Source: Brevipalpus yothersi
Lineage: Eukaryota; Arthropoda; Arachnida; Trombidiformes; Tenuipalpidae
NCBI GenBank assembly: GCA_003956705.1
Contig: QZCP01000778.1
Span: 408,768-472,767 of the forward strand
Length of the DNA stretch: 64,000 nt
Reading direction: 5' to 3'
In this document: positions 47,171 through 59,982 of the stretch, one piece after another
Position numbering within the stretch: the stretch's first letter is position 1
How the letters are laid out: every line of letters begins with the position of its first letter
Position numbers and translations under genes: made by a program
Notes under the pieces: generated by a model
What the model saw: the letters and a program-made list of their open reading frames with translations, nothing else
Databases searched by the model: none
Told to the model about the DNA's origin: nothing

Positions 47171-49794
47171 GATGATGATGTAAATAAGATGGATCACTAG
47201 ACGAGAATCTGATCAAGTTTGAAAGATGAAACACCAAGTATATAAACACATGAAATATTTTCATACACACTGATGCAAAGAAAGGTGATTCTGAATGATG
47301 AGAGAGGACAAGAGTAGACTTCGTAGCAAAATGGATATATAAATCGAATATATCACAGCATCGACACGTTGAGACGAGTGATTAATGAGAAATGAAGAAG
47401 AATGAAGAAGTTTGGTTAGGAAAAATAAATTGTCCTTTCAGCTGTTGTCTAACTAATTGCTAGGAGAATTGAGATCATTAACAATATCCATGAATCGGAA
47501 CAACAGCATACATCTTTACTCTCGTACACAGATACTAATCACTTTAGGTTATCATTTAATCTCACATGAACCATTCATTAATCTATGATACTTTGAGGAC
47601 ACATCTTTTCCACAATATTGTTCATTCCATGTGATTCCATAAATAAAATGATAATGAATAGAACAAAAATAACTGGACTTATTTTCGGTCAACAGATCTT
47701 CTTGATGCTGAGTTTCCAGGTGGCGACTGTTCATTCCCGGCATTTCATATGCATGGAATGCGAGGAATTCCAAGTTAATCAATCTAATTAAATTCACTTT
47801 TAACCAAATTATTCAGAAAAGAGTTTATTTGGATTTCAAGAGTAGAATATTCTCTAACCTTTTGGTAAGATCATATCATTGCTCTAGAGATGAAGTGATG
47901 ATGGCGATTTTTCGAGGTGTTCAAAAGATGCTGAGATGAGAGACGAAAGTTTCGATTCTGATTGCATCACTTGAATTGAGTGCATCTACAAAAGAATTTT
48001 GCAAGGAGATTAGATTGAATCTCGAATCTTGAAAGATTTTCCTAGTCATAAATGTTGTTCAAGATTAAAGAATTCTGACTAATAAAAATTCAATCAACTA
48101 ACGAAATAACTGATTGTGAATTGCTGATCAAAACGAATTTTTTCGGAGAAACTTCTTTCGTCCAATCATTTTCAGTCGTCCGAGAAGAATGATGTAAAGA
48201 AATTTCTCCAATAAATTGTAAAGTTTATGATTTAAAACCCATTAAATCCTTTCTCCAAAGATAACAATAAGTTTTCAAGTTCGAGTACACATAGATTTAG
48301 CCATTTCTCTGGGTACTATTGGTTATCGATGTTTTTGACCCTCTTGAGATGATGTTTACGAAATATGTACGATTCAACTATGGATTACTCTCTTCCATAG
48401 AAAATCTTTCCCTTCTTGTCACTATTGTTCACAATAGATAATGATTAGTATTTGTTTTTTTTTTCGAGTGAAGTGCGAAAGATGATTTGACAAGGACCGT
48501 TTAGCTATGGCGCCTAAACGATGAAGACGTGATCTGGATGCTATCGTTGACATTGCAATTAGTATCACTTCTTCTTCACTCCAAAACCGATCACAGATAG
48601 TCGGTTAGTTGGTACAAGTTTGAGTCAAATAAAACTGATGTTGAAGAGGGTATGGAAAATGTTTAATGTTCAAGTTTAACCCCAAGCTGAACTCAACTAA
48701 ATCTCACTTGGTCATGATCATCACCATCATCAAGTGTCAAAATTGAGAGAGAAAGAAAAACAAGATTAACCATAGTATGTCACTTGTTAACCGAATGACA
48801 GTCTTCGAGAATGATCGAATGATTTTTTGATCATCATCATCAATTTTTCTCTAACTTTAAATTGTGATTATCAACAATTGTTTTATTCCCATCGCTACAA
48901 CCGGGGTAAGTGAATCGTAATCAGTTATCAGGTATACATTCAAAGGGAAACACTTTAAAACTTGCGCTCACCTTACAATTTACCTTGTCAAAATATGTAC
49001 ACACATTAAGAGCGTTGATCTTTAAGTTAAAATATTTTTACTTGCTTCTATGGTACATGTAAATGTGTGTCCATATATGTGTACATATTATCGAAAATAT
49101 GTGTTGTTGATGATTGTTGATGACAGATAAACAGACACATTCACATTGTTCTGGTGTTACAATTTTGTGATCAGTAATGATCATGAAAAACAGTGGCCAT
49201 CAGTATGATCACTGTTTCAGTTTATTTGATTCGTTTCACTCAATGATACTCAATTGATGAGTTAATTATTTGTTCACTAATTCTGTTTTCCAGATATACA
49301 TATATATAAATTATTTGACAAAGTATTTTCATTGGTTTTCTCTCTCTTTCTGTGTGTGTGTATGTCTGTATATGTGTGAATGTTTATGTGTGTTTATTGA
49401 TAGATAAAATAATCATCATCATCAACATTCAGAAGAAGAAGAATAATAAGGAGAAATAGTTTCACTCATCCTTTTTTTTCGGAATCACACTCGATGATTA
49501 TGGTGTCCACCACTGTTACTTTATAAGTAAATTAAATTAATATTCATTTGATTGATGGTAAGTTGATAGAGCTTAGTTACAGTACGATCATATTTTAACT
49601 TGTGTTTCATTATGTTTACATCTTGATTGGCGCAAAGAAGCCAATTTGATGTGTTTGCATCCATTTGATAGCGTAAAAAGCTTGATTATTTGGATTGATT
49701 TTAATGATTTTTGTCTCATTATTTTTTCTTCTCTCCCTCTCTCTCTCCATCTTTTATACCAGAATAGTCTCCATTGAATGGAATATATTTCAAA
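47171..49794. other. Gene-free interval, 2.6 kb
   Basis: Holds divergent promoters of RNF121 (-) and roquin (+). The minus-strand ORF at 47552-47797 has no recognised features. TG/TA-rich simple sequence occurs near 49350-49395. Confidence 0.55.
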
Positions 49795-52700
49795 ATGCCA
49801 CTGTTAAATGCCACTGGTCAGATAAATGATTATCTACACTGTATAATATGTCTAAAGCCCTTTTCCGAACGTCGGAAACCTTTCACTCTTCTATGTTCTC
49901 ATACTTGTTGTTTATCTTGTCTCGAGGTAAGTCTTGAAAATTTCAATTAATTTACATGTGTAAATGCATATTATTATCAGTTGAACTCTTCTTCCTCTTT
50001 TTCATCTTGATGTTAATCATATTGTACTATGTATATATACACATATTATCCTGTGTTTCGAGAGAGTTAATGGTAATAGAAAATATATATATATCCCTGC
50101 TAAATCACATGTAACGTTCATCTCGAGAACACATCTGTATGTACATGTGTATGTGTGTTTTCGATCACACTTTACCACTATCGACCATCTTCTCTACAGT
50201 ACAGTTATTTCATTTTGCCGATGAAACAATCTCTCTCTCTCTCTCTTCCCAACTCCATGACTCATGTTAACTCTTACTAGTGGCCCTGTTGACAAGACAC
50301 ACATACATACATATTGGATGATGATCTCATTGGTGAAATAATTTCATTTCATTTCTCTCTTCATTGGCGCTTCTCTTGGGTACTTAAGCTGATAAGCGAT
50401 TTAAACTTGAACTCTTCCAGTCCTTCGTTTCATCTTTCTTTCTCTCTCTCTCTCTCTTTCTTTCTAGTGACCGCCTTGCTTATTCATCGTTACTCTCAAT
50501 GTCTCTCTCTATCAATATATCATACTATCTCGATCCGTTTCACCCTGACAGTTCATTATTCACCATTACAAAATTAATCAGTATGATGATGATTACTTAC
50601 CAGATCAGTGTATGCTAATCTTATGTGTGTGTAAACGCATTGTCAAATTATATACAGTTTAGCTTCGATTCTTGTTGTGTATGTGTGTGTAAGCGTTATC
50701 CATTGGCGTCATACAGAAGTGTAGCGTTTAAGCTAGGTCGATGACTTAAAACTTGTGGTCGATGTGCTTTTCGCGTTTACTTTCATCATTTGATAGCTAA
50801 CACTTCGTGGAATCATACTCTTTTTCTTTCTTTCTATTTATTCTGATTAGTGAATTTTTTTTTCTCTCTCTCTCTCTTCTCTTTTTGTGTTTTATTGTCT
50901 ACTGTGATTCTGCTGTTTGTGTTTGTTTGTGGGTGTTTAATTGAAAATGTTCTCTCTGTGCCAACAGACTATCCAATACTGCCCATTTGACCAAACCACC
51001 ATCAATCGAAATCTTCCGGAAAATGAAGCGATTCTCGGACTCATCGGTAGTGGCTTGTCTCGCAATTATTGCCACTCCGAGTCAAGTAAATCCAGCTATG
51101 GCTCCTTACCAGTTGAGGAATCCATGGGCATCAGCCAATATGATATCGTGAATATGCCTCACTATCTTGAAGTTGTTCAATCCATCAAACAGATCACCTC
51201 ATTACTCAAGCCTTCACAATCCCGTAAGTATCAAATAAATTTTTACCGTTTTTACTTTTGAAAAAGCTTTCGAAATTTCTTCCGCCTGATTCAATTCCAC
51301 GTTCACTTTCCATTTGTGATTTCATCCTTGTTGACAACATTTTCATTATCATTCACTATCACAGCTTTGTCCCGTCCGATGCAACGAAAACTCATTAACC
51401 TTCTCCATTGTCAATTCGTGGAAGGAGAAGGTAGATCACGAGCCATGCGAAATTGTCGATCGATTGGAGAACGAGCTTTATCCGAGTTACTCATTAAACA
51501 TCAAGATCCTCATACTTTGAGTGCCAATTTATGGGCTGCAGTGAGGGCAAGAGGATGCCAATTTTTAGGTCCAGCAATGCAAGAGGATGTTCTACAGCTT
51601 GTTCTTCTTGCTTTGGAAGATGGAAGTGCTCTTTCACGAAAGGTCCTAGTTATGTTTGTGGTTCAAAGATTATCTCCTCATTTTCCCCACCAAGCTAGTA
51701 AAACAGCTATTGGTCATGTTATACAGCTACTTTATCGTGCCAGTTGTTTCAAAGTGAGTTCGCTTTCGTTTTAAATCTCTCACTTACTCAATGTTAAACA
51801 ATTGAAACCTCGCCTAACATATTTGTATCTTCCAGCTCACTAAACGAGATGGTGACTCAAGTTTGATGCAATTGAAGGAGGAATATTGCTCATATGAGCC
51901 TCTACGCCGTGAGCATGATACACAGATTGTCTCAATTGCTTTGGAAGCGGGTCTTCGTATTTCTCCTGATCAATGGTCCTCCCTTTTATACGGTGATATC
52001 GAGCACAAATCTCACATGCAATCCATCATTGATAAGGTAAGCATATCATTATCAAAATCGTTTTTTTCATGTTAAACATCTTGATTCTCAAAATTCTGTG
52101 AAAATTCTGATCCTCAACAATTTTCCATCTTCATCAATTTCATCAAAACTTTTTTGTGTCTTTCCAGCTCCAATCTCCTCAATCATTTCAGCAATCCATT
52201 CAAGAATTAGTCATAGCCCTTCAACGAACAGGCGATCCAGCAGATCTCGGATCTCTCAAAGAGCATTTTGAAAAATTAGCGTTAATTGATCTTGGTCTCA
52301 ATAACGGTATGTAATTTCAACTCTCAAAACTTGGCTCTATAATGGTGACCAATATCCGTTTCTCTTTTTCTCTCCTAGAAACTCCAACTCATCCCACCAT
52401 GGCCGAATTGGCATCTATTTTGGAGTCAACAAGAATTGTGACCACAAAATTAGTTCAATTTCTGAGAGATCATGCAAACGGAGCTTACAAATCATCAAAT
52501 AGAATTCCAGGTGCCAATCATTTCTATTCATCACTCAACAAAACTAAGGCCACCCGAGTCAAGCCTCTTCAAAGCTGTGTAGATTGGAAACCTTGGAATA
52601 CCACTGTTTTGTCTCTCGTAAATTGTGCTGGAAGAAGTGGTGGACGATCATTTAATGGTAATACGGTGTATGAAAGGCCTGACCCTTTTTCACTCATGGA

Positions 52701-52806
52701 AGGCAATTTTTCCCATTTGGATCCTCTTGGGCGAACAAATGGTGATAAAAGGGAAGGTCAAATTATGCGAGCAAAAAGGATTGCAACAAACTTTTATTCG
52801 CCTTGA
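49795..52806 (+). CDS. Roquin homologue (RING and ROQ domains, CCCH finger absent)
   Basis: Six exons (49795-49926, 50968-51223, 51365-51753, 51836-52036, 52168-52306, 52379-52806) give 514 residues. Roquin binds stem-loops in mRNA 3' UTRs and recruits deadenylation and decapping factors. The RING finger is complete: CIICLKPF, LCSHTCCLSCLE, then CPFDQTTIN across the intron-1 junction. The HEPN-ROQ core follows, with RSRAMRNCRSIGERALSELL, RGCQFLGPAMQEDVLQLVLLAL and LKEEYCSYEPLRREHD, all near-identical to the family. After the helical stretch ending in LVQFLRDHANGAY, where the CCCH finger normally sits a few residues later, the protein ends after about 100 residues with no Cys3His set. Human roquin-1 is 1133 residues. 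Either this paralogue is truncated or further exons exist that I cannot find. Confidence 0.88.
49927..50967 (+). other. Intron 1 of the roquin gene
   Basis: A 1.04-kb intron inside the RING domain, with several CT runs (near 50230-50247 and 50438-50465). No nested gene is supported. Confidence 0.65.
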
Positions 52807-53804
52807 TTTATTATCGAGCCATGTCTTGTCTGTGTGTGGAAATCTCGAATGTTAAAGTCATCATCTTTAAGATGATTTTTACGCTTGTTTCAAAGACTTA
52901 TATTCACCCATGAGGGACGGTCGCTCAAAGTTTCTTCATCCATTCCGATGATTATATCGCTTTGATAGCAAAACTCAATTGTTCGATAACGAAAGATTAT
53001 ACTTGAGATTGGTTTTTCATTTTGGATTTTTGACGAATGTTTTTGACTGGTTCAACTAAATAAACATCTATAATTGGTAATCAAAAGAAAAAAAAACACA
53101 ATAAACATTGGTCCCACCTTATAGAGTTAGACTATTTATCATGTTTCCAATTATACATCGTCATTGTTTCTTACTTGCTTTTGATGACAAATGAAATTGT
53201 CCATAACAATTACTACAAAATGACTGAATAACATTATCTTGATTTTGCTGTTCTCAGTAATGAAAAAAAAATCTTTCCATTTCGTTTCATTTTTACCAAA
53301 AAACCCGAAAAGACCTGAAAATGCTGAAAACAGGCTATCCTGCTCGCTAAATTCTTCCAACTCCTCAACTACTGAGACCTTATGTCAGTTGAAATTGTCT
53401 AACTTCATTAGCTTTTGCCGATTCTGTTGATGGTCGCAATCCGATCCTCTTCCTGCGTTTAATTGGAGAGAAAACTTTTTCCTCCGCTAATTAATGAGAG
53501 CAGAGAAAAACTTTTTCAACTCTCTAACGAAATCAGATGAAGATCAGAGTGTGCAAGGAGCGTTGTAATCGCTTCTAGCTAATCATTACAAGTCGGACTT
53601 TTGCCCAGCCCATCGGAAAAGAGAGAGAGAAAATGAGAGAGAGAAAGAGAAAGAGAGATACATCAAGTCCATGCTTGTTTGCATCATCTCTCTCAGCTGT
53701 TTTAATGAGACGCAAAGCAAAAGTTTATGTGATAAACAACTTTGATGATAGAGGTAACTTTGTATCCATTGTGAATTGTGTTGTGATTATTTTTGCATAG
53801 GTGA
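52807..53804. other. Intergenic interval downstream of roquin
   Basis: Contains two AATAAA signals (53060 and 53100) and a GA-rich stretch near 53622-53660. I looked here for a CCCH zinc-finger exon and found none. A CATAG just before the SDR ATG may be the acceptor of a 5' UTR intron. Confidence 0.55.
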
Positions 53805-55719
53805 ATGATGCTCGATTTTGTGAACAATTGGTGGTATGAGGAACCTTCTAGGCCAAATCGTAAAGCGGTTTTGGTGACCGGTTGTGATTCTGGTCTGGGC
53901 TTGGCGATGGCCAAAAAGCTTGAGAAGGTGGGCTTCATAGTGATCGCCGCATGTTTGAGTCCACTTTCCGATGGATACAAAGAATTGAACAGCAAAAAGC
54001 TTCGAGCTTCTCGCATGAGAACGGTATTGTTGGACATTACACAAGATGAAAGTGTGGAAAAGTGTCGCAATGATGTGGAACGTATACTGTCCACACTCAA
54101 TCTGAGCGGGATTTGGTGCCTCATCAACAACGCTGGTGTCCTTGTGTATGGTGATATTGATTGGACTCCCATGGACAGATGTAAAGAGATGATCGATATC
54201 AATTTGAAAGGAACTCTTCGAGTGACCAAAGTTTTTCTGGATCAACTTATTGGCAATCGTGGGCGGCTAATTTTTATTACAAGTATTGCCCATTCACTAC
54301 CACTTCCTGGATGCTCAATTTATTCAGCAACCAAATCTTCATTGGAAGTGATTGCTGAATCGCTGCGTTTTTCACTGGCTCCACATGGAGTGAAAGTTAT
54401 TGCCATTCGACCTGGTGATTATACAAAAGTTACCAATATACTCTCCAAACTAGACACCGATTCCAATCATATGTGGCATCACATGGATCAAGATAAGAGA
54501 GATGTTTATGCTGATATTTTTTATCGATTCTATCGAGGAGCAAGAAAAAATTTTGGCCTCATATCACACAAATCGTTTGAAAAATCTTCCTTTTTTTCTA
54601 AAGTTCAACATGCTGTCACAAGTCGCCAACCGAAAAGTGTGTATGCACCAGCATTCTATTGGTATTGGTTTCTTACATCTTTTTTTCGAATTATACCTCG
54701 ATTTCCTCGAGTTAAATTATTCATGCTATTACGAGATTTAACTGTCGGGTAAGAAGAATTGATTCAGTTTTATTTATGTATTTATTTCGAATTTCCTTGA
54801 TTGTCAATCAACCTATTGTTTCCTTTTTCACATCAGAACGACTCTCTCCAAAAATATTGTTGATGACCATAAAACTGTTTTGGTTACCAATTGTGATTAT
54901 GGTTTAGGCTTGACTGTTGCGAAAGAGATTTATTCCATGGGATTGACGGTGATTGCTGCATGCTCTAGTGCCCACTCTAATGGCTTCAAATACCTTAATT
55001 CATCTGTTTGGAATCGTCGTCGAATGATGACAGTTATCATGGATCCCACTTCAGATGAGAGTGTCAATCAGGGTGTTCATCGAGTGAACAAAATTTTGAA
55101 AGGTCGTCGATTGGAAAAAATATCTTGCATCGTTAATGTACCCGATATTAGTAGCCAATGTGATTTAAAAGATTCAACTTGGAGTCAAATTGAATACTTC
55201 TTGGAAGAGAGCTTCATCTCTCTGATCAGAGTGACCAAAGCATTCCTAGATCACGTAAGAGAGAATCAAGGTCGTGTAATTATTCTTGACCTTGCAACTT
55301 CCTCAGATAACGAATATTTTGACAGAGCCTCAAACTCAGCAATCGAAGCCTTCTCTGAAGGATTGCAAATTGAATTGTCCACCTTCAAAGTGAAAGTTTG
55401 CCTCATTAGGACAAGCAGCTATGATGTTTCCTCAGAGTCTGCCAAAAATTCTGTGAATGCTAAAAAGTTCAATCTTCTTGAATTCACCAAGATGTGCCTG
55501 CGTCCCGTGAAACGTCGATCACGATTTCTTATCGATATACTCACAAAATTTTATCGTCTAATTTTTGATGAAAAACTATCCCACTCCTCTAATCTTGTGA
55601 AAGATATTGGTAATGCCGTTACTGCCCATTCGCCTCCAGCAGTTTACAAATCTTTTTATTATTACAAGCAATTTTTCCCGAGAACTTTGTTGAGAGTTCT
55701 CAACTACCTTTTGGAATAA
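53805..55719 (+). CDS. Tandem fused short-chain dehydrogenase: active SDR plus inactive SDR
   Basis: Two exons (53805-54748 and 54837-55719; intron 88 nt) join in frame (GG+A) to 608 residues. The first half is a full classical SDR of the retinol/hydroxysteroid dehydrogenase (SDR9C-like) type: TGCDSGLG cofactor loop (residues 25-32), NNAG, catalytic Ser in FITSIAHS, and Tyr173/Lys177 in YSATK. The second half repeats the same fold in the same order, but the loop is TNCDYGLG, NNAG is NVPD, and the YSATK positions read DRASN, so Tyr and Lys are both lost. It is probably a pseudoenzyme. The second half has no ATG near its start, which supports fusion. If the intron is not removed, the first half would end at a TAA at 54750-54752. 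Confidence 0.78.
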
Positions 55720-56425
55720 TTCTCATTTGAAATGAAGTCAATAATTAATTAATTTTTTTAAAAAACCTCAAAAACAACTCTCCCCTATGAAATTCAATCA
55801 TCAAGAAAACTGATCATCTTTCTGATTTTATACCGCTAAGTCTCTCTATCGTTATTCACTCTGATTTTTTAGTCAAAGATGGATGGAATTTCATGCATTC
55901 CATCGATCTGAAAGGAATGATCGTTTCTACACTTGAAAACTGATTTGTTACTACAGCTTTCTCGAAGACTTAGGCAATTCTAGAAACCCGAGATAATTTC
56001 ACCGATACACACGCTAATCACAATGCAAATCATAAAGATTGAAAAACAGAGGTTCCCCCAACCTTTTTGTGAAGCAAAAGGCCGATCAACTTGGTGACAT
56101 TGAGCATTTTCTATTATTGGAAAATGAGATTGATTATATTGGGATTGAGTGATGAGACACCTGACAGCTGAGGACGTTCAAAGTGGCTAGCTACCATGGG
56201 AAAACTTGGGTTTGCTCATCGTGGATATTCGTTTTTCTCCGCTTTTTTCGGTAATTTCTCAGGTCCTCACATAACCATCTCACACTTCCATTTCCCTCTC
56301 CATCTCTATCTCTCCTCTATTGATTTGATTGTTATTTTTCACAATTTTTTCCATCCTCACACTCATTATTTAACGTGATGATGAAGATTTTTATTGTTTC
56401 GCACGATCAAATGAACCATTAACCC

Positions 56426-56488
<63 letters not shown>

Positions 56489-56806
56489 GAGTGAGAATTG
56501 CTTACTCGAGCTGTTGATCAAATGCGAATCAAGCGCAGCATACAATAATGTACATGGTTCAGGTGTGTGTTGAGCCACAGCCACCAGCAAGAATGCCAGT
56601 CATTTTTCATCCACAGTCAATCTGAGATTGCTTTTCGAGTTATATAATGTTTTTCCTTCAATTATGACTCGAAATTATCAATTTTGCTGTGTTTCTATCA
56701 ACATAACACATATCATTTGGCCAATGAATCTCTAGCAACGCGAATTGCAGTGTTTCACGTTAATCGAATAATTTTCCATGAAAAAAATATTCATTCATTA
56801 GTGATA
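55720..56806. other. Intergenic interval
   Basis: Contains a long GA tract (56432-56484) and the KIAA0513-like promoter or 5' UTR. No gene is called. Confidence 0.55.
56432..56484. repeat. (GA)n microsatellite
   Basis: A GA tract of about 53 bp, roughly 320 bp upstream of the KIAA0513-like start codon. Confidence 0.95.
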
Positions 56807-59039
56807 ATGCAACGAACTGATCCAAAATTGTCTTCCGATCAACACTCTGATCACATCGGAATCACCGGTAATGGTGATATCAGTACCATTTTTGGATCTC
56901 ATGCTTTTTCGGGTTTCAAGGATAGCGTTTTGAATGCTATCCATCGTGTTTCCATTCCCACTAATCCGGAAGTTGGTCAAGAAAATATCGGTGTTCATCT
57001 TTCCAGTGATAATAAATCTCGCAAGTCAATCGAGAATGGTGATCATGTCTCAAATTCATTGATTTATTGTCATAACAATAACTACATCACCAATTATTCT
57101 GCTATGGAAAGACAGCTCAAGGAAGCGTCAATTTTTGATCAATCGGACATCATCATTTCGAAATCCGGCAAATTGCATCGATCCCAAGATTTGAGCATCG
57201 ATTCTTCAAATACCACTGATAGTGGTCAAAGTATGGGTTTTGACTATATCACACAGTCTATGAACCGCTCATATCGAGCAGATTGTTGGGAATCCGGTAA
57301 AGTTGATGGCGGAGAAACGCCAACCGGATCAGTTGATAGTGGAGAAGAAGAAAACGATCAAGATCGATATCATATGTATTCCAGTGATGAATCACGGAAT
57401 TCAATCAGTGAAGATCAACTTAATGAGGAAAGAAACCTCTGCATTCGGGAATTTATGAAACAATTTGTCTCGAAAATCTTTGAAAATAGGTAAGCTTTCT
57501 GTTCCCATTCAATCGATCATTTGATGAATCATCTTTCGATTCATTTGTATCCAGTTACGGAATATCGCAAGCCGAAAAATCTCTTCTCGGTGTTTATCTA
57601 CAGACCAGTGAAGGAAGATTATCCTTTTCCCGATATATTAATGACCAGGTAAGCTAGAAAAAACGTCATCAATTATTCTCTCTTCAGATACCCAGATCTC
57701 TGACAGTTACCTAACCATCATGATCATGATTATGCAAGAGATAGAGATTGAAGCAACCGTCAGCATAGCCAACATTCTCAGTCTGGAGAACTTGAAACAT
57801 TACTTTCATTTCCTAATCTAACCTAAAAGCTGATCAATTAGTTTTTTCTCGCTCTTTAATTTCAGAGGATCTACTGGAAAGAGGTCAGCGAGGGAACATT
57901 CTACAGCTTGGTCCAGTACTTTGCTATCCTCTTGTTCGAATGTGAGGAAGCGCACGACTTCAAGCCAGCTAAAATCATCATGAATATGTGCTTCACTTTC
58001 TATCATGTTCCACGTCCAGTTCGAAATTCAATTGATCGAAAAGAGAGACTTTATTTGTACGAATTTCTCACTGAACAGCGCATTTGGAGATCACAAAAAT
58101 TTTGGAATGCAGCCTTTTCCGATGCAATTCACCATGAAAAGGCTAAAAGTTTGAGTCATGAGCAACTTGACATGAATCAAAAATCTTCTGATGGCAAGAA
58201 TGAAGAAGATTATCTTGATGAGAATACTTTTTTCGGACAACTTGCGTGAGTATTGATCACTGATCTCGTTTAATTAGCATATATAGATGTGATCAGGTTA
58301 TAATACATTCATTCATTTCTCACTGGCACCTGTCAGAATAACCAGCTTCGCTCTCCGACATATGTTTCCGCTTTAACAGGGAAAATTTGAATAAGCTCGA
58401 TGATTGAGCGAAATTCCAGTAAAAAGCACTGTGAGTTGAGTAGATTATCTGAATCCATTCAAATCAAGTAGGTCGTTAGGAGAATTTTTATCTGGTCAAG
58501 GCTCTAGTTCTGCAAGTGTATGATTACTGAATTCAGATCATGGTTAATTGAATGAAACTAGACGTGATCACAGATGGAATCTGTTTGAGTGGAGATTAGA
58601 ATCATGAGGATTTCCTGTAAAGTCATAGATTAAAAATTTGAACAGTATAGCATACATTCATTGTATGTCGTTCTTGGTTGATAGAGTTGTGAATTCGCGC
58701 TTCTCTATGTATCAAATTACATATGAATTAGCGCTAAGAGACTGAGACAGGGCAAACTGAAGATAGTATTGTTTGAAAGCTCATCAGTTTTCTGTTTGAT
58801 AATAATAGGACAATGAGAGCGAAAAATTTTCTCAATGTACCTCATCTTTTTTTCAGTGCATTCATATATTACATGAGAGAATTTGGTCTTCCCGAAAAAC
58901 TTCTCCAACAATTTCTCAAAAAGCAAGCAAAAATTGGTAATTTGTCAAAAGGTGAGTGAAAAATAAAATTTGAAATCGTAATTAATTATTCTTCCTCTTT
59001 TCAGATCACTATTCAATTTTACAGCAGAGTCACGCATAA
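56807..59039 (+). CDS. KIAA0513: KIAA0513 homologue
   Basis: Five exons (56807-57489, 57555-57648, 57866-58245, 58857-58951, 59005-59039) give 428 residues; the human protein is about 411. The first 200 residues are Ser/Asp/Asn-rich and poorly conserved. The conserved part starts at FMKQFVSKIFEN and continues through GRLSFSRYINDQR, FYSLVQYFAILLFECEEAHDF, AKIIMNMCFTFYHV, WRSQKFWNAAFSDAIHHE and FGQLAAFIYYMREFGL to FLKKQAKIGNL. These match the human C-terminal domain closely in order and spacing. The vertebrate protein is cytosolic and linked to neuronal signalling or cytoskeletal partners; its biochemical role is unknown. The ATG at 56807 is the first in the long frame; the frame upstream runs only through TTG. 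Confidence 0.88.
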
Positions 59040-59982
59040 TCTATAGATTGTTTTCCGTAGAATAGATTGGAAATATTCGTTCATCTTTCGGAATTTCTTC
59101 CGTTACATCAAGCTTGACAAGATCAGTTCAATCAAAGTAAATTTTCTTGAAGTGCCTCTTGATTTGTTATATAGTAGTATTACTATTCTGATTCGTTGTT
59201 TTTACCTTTAACTGTTTATTGACATTCCTCTATATTCATGGATTTTTGCTCGAATTTAAGTCTTCCATTGTGGCCAATTGATGGCCTCTATATTTGGGAT
59301 AAATTATGCATTTACCAATGTTCTCTCTGTTTATCGAGAGCTATATGTAATAAAATACAAATCTGTATTGTTGAAAATATGCAAGCTCATCACTTTTTCT
59401 CCAAGAGCTCAGATCTCAGAATAGAAATTAATGCTTGGCCTTCGTGCAATTTATTTTGATTTGAATAGGAAGGCAATAGACTCTGAGTAGACCACGTTCA
59501 AAAACGTTTGATCATCGAGATGAATGCTTAATCAAGCTTCCGTCATGAGGCGAACACGGTTTCTTGGAAACTGGTGAAATAATCGAAGAAATATACAAAC
59601 CACAACCTTTGATTCCAAATCTAACCAATTACCAGGATAATCAATGAATGTTCGCAGGTTTAGCATCGACGGAGAATACAACTATGGTTCATCCAGGCAA
59701 AGTTATATATTTTATGAAACAATTGAGCCCAACATTGGAAGAGCATCACGTACAAATCGAAATTTTCACAATTTTTCCGAAAAGATACATGATTGACCAA
59801 TTGAATCGCATGAGGAGGCATAATAAAATAGAGGTTGTCAACGTAAGATTGCATCATGAGTTGTTGGCTCAATCCAAAGGATATATTTTGACATGGTCAA
59901 ACGAAAATAACACTGCTAATGCATTGATGAAACTTTGATCCGAATGACGAGTTTCAGATGATTTTTGATTATGCAACAAAGA
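59040..59982. other. Convergent intergenic interval
   Basis: Lies between the 3' ends of the KIAA0513-like (+) and uridine-cytidine kinase (-) genes. A plus-strand ATG ORF at 59648-59938 (96 codons) is matched by an overlapping minus-strand ORF of similar size. Neither has recognisable features. Confidence 0.5.

Noticed and set aside
53702..54245. Two long minus-strand ORFs
   Set aside because: Antisense shadows of the SDR exon; the plus strand carries the SDR motifs.
59648..59938. Plus-strand ATG ORF of 96 codons between the KIAA0513-like and UCK genes
   Set aside because: No signal peptide or recognised domain, a similar-sized ORF exists on the other strand, and it lies in the expected 3' UTR zone.
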